Made by a program: the position numbers and the translations under genes | Notes under the pieces: model-generated | Databases searched by the model: none | What the model was told of the DNA's origin: nothing | What the model saw: the letters and a program-made list of their open reading frames with translations, nothing else | Part shown: positions 14,171-14,818 of the stretch, piece by piece | How the letters are laid out: each line of letters begins with the position of its first letter | How positions within the stretch are numbered: position 1 is the stretch's first letter | Origin: Acidobacteriaceae bacterium | Lineage (GTDB): Bacteria > Acidobacteriota > Terriglobia > Terriglobales > Acidobacteriaceae | Reading direction: 5' to 3' | Assembly: GCA_030040115.1 (NCBI GenBank) | Contig: JASHUH010000199.1 | Location: 1-14,818, forward strand | DNA: 14,818 nucleotides

Positions 14171-14818
14171 CTAGGCCACTGCCTTTGTCTTGATTGATTT
14201 AGCGTTGGCGAATTTCGGGTGGGACTTGGCCGGTGGTTTCGGCGCTGGCTTTTTCTCAGCCTTCGCCTTGTCCTTGGCCGCGAACTCCTGCTTGACCTTG
14301 GCGGCGATGGCGTCGGTGTCCACCTTGTAGTGGGCTGCGGCGTCCTTCAATACCTGCGCCGTCTGCTGGCGTGCGGCGGTGAGCAGGATGGTGAGTTCGA
14401 CCAAAACGCCACCCAACGCGCTTTCTTCCGCCCGGCGCAGGTAAGCGCCAAACAGCTTGGCCGTCGAATCGCCGTCCTTCTCGCGCTTGATCCCGTGCTG
14501 ACGGGCAACGATGGCGAGACGGTTTTCGTCTACCAGCGCGGCCAGCCGTTCGGTCACAAACAAGAGGTCGCGCTTCATCAGCCGCACAGGTACGGCTTCG
14601 GTGATGGCGGCGAGTACGCGAATGCCGGTTGTATTGGCGATGGCTTCCTCGCGCCGCTGCTTTTCCTGTGCCGCTTTGGTTGCGGCATCGGGATTGACCC
14701 GCCGGGTCTGCTTCTTCGGGTGATGCACCGGGCAATCAGGATTGACGCAGACTTTACGGAGTTCACCTTTTTCCGTGCCGTCGGCAACGATGGCCTCGGT
14801 GACGAATTTGCAGGTCTT
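14171..14818 (-). CDS. C-terminal part of a ParB/RepB-like partition protein (cut by right edge)
   Basis: The last 215 residues are visible. The frame is open to the window edge, so the real start is outside; an internal GTG at 14728 is not taken as the start because the 30 codons before it are coding-like (TEAIVADGTEKGELRKVCVNPDC). That segment has one Cys, then C-x4-C-x2-HH, a possible metal site. After it come charged helices, LMKRDLLFVTERLAALVDENRLAIVARQ, a helical domain, and a Lys/Pro/Ala-rich tail probably binding DNA non-specifically or disordered. This arrangement resembles the C-terminal half of large ParB/RepB/Spo0J-family proteins on plasmids and integrated elements, which carry a similar Cys/His segment ending in PVHHP. 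The ParB nuclease/CTPase and HTH parts are not in the window, so the call rests on resemblance. Confidence 0.6.
   Translation of the reverse strand, partial: KTCKFVTEAIVADGTEKGELRKVCVNPDCPVHHPKKQTRRVNPDAATKAAQEKQRREEAIANTTGIRVLAAITEAVPVRLMKRDLLFVTERLAALVDENRLAIVARQHGIKREKDGDSTAKLFGAYLRRAEESALGGVLVELTILLTAARQQTAQVLKDAAAHYKVDTDAIAAKVKQEFAAKDKAKAEKKPAPKPPAKSHPKFANAKSIKTKAVA

Noticed and set aside
14578..14787. Overlapping short minus-strand frame in the ParB-like region
   Set aside because: The frame continuous with 14171-14728 is open to the window edge and gives a coherent protein with a conserved-looking Cys/His segment, so this one is a shadow.
1..14818. CRISPR array, toxin-antitoxin pair, transposase or anti-phage system
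   Set aside because: No regularly spaced repeats, no transposase-like frame and no defence-type domains were found on either strand.

Overview
The window is a 14.8 kb piece of bacterial DNA of moderate to high G+C content. It carries a catabolic gene cluster with its own sensor system, then a small redox/TetR pair, then genes that look plasmid-associated. The many FixJ-type receivers, the soluble-PAS kinase behind a short membrane anchor, and the zinc-ribbon/Fis protein beside a ParB-like C-terminus would fit an Acidobacteriota soil bacterium, possibly a megaplasmid or plasmid-derived island. This taxonomic guess is inference only.

Region 1 (1-8138, all on the minus strand) is a run of nine closely spaced genes with gaps of about 20-70 nt, read right to left: aldehyde dehydrogenase, class II aldolase-type decarboxylase/aldolase, two short-chain dehydrogenases, an NTF2/SnoaL-like protein, a stand-alone receiver domain, a second aldehyde dehydrogenase, a metal-dependent amidohydrolase-2 family decarboxylase-like protein, and an alpha/beta hydrolase cut by the left edge. 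The set suggests stepwise oxidation (alcohol to aldehyde to acid), two non-homologous decarboxylase-type enzymes and a hydrolase. That fits breakdown of an aromatic or similar cyclic acid with an oxidised side chain. No ring oxygenase, transporter or CoA ligase is visible, so the substrate is unknown and the cluster probably continues beyond the left edge.

Region 2 (8139-11264, minus strand) is a two-component system directly upstream: a membrane-anchored histidine kinase with three tandem PAS repeats, then a FixJ/NarL-type response regulator. A 178 nt gap separates it from the catabolic genes and holds repeats that could be regulator sites. The receiver-only protein inside the operon would make a three-protein circuit. 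The kinase has Asn in place of the usual Asp in its ATP-binding G1 box.

Region 3 (11265-13261) has a 390 nt spacer with several small palindromes, an NmrA-like NAD(P)-binding protein (minus) and a divergent TetR-family repressor (plus). Their shared 89 nt promoter region carries two similar 20 bp palindromes exactly 30 bp apart, the second overlapping a perfect TATAAT.

Region 4 (13262-14818) contains a structured spacer with nested inverted repeats, a clear intrinsic terminator, a protein joining a four-cysteine zinc ribbon to a Fis-type helix-turn-helix, and the C-terminal part of a gene that resembles large plasmid ParB-family proteins. The right edge cuts that gene.
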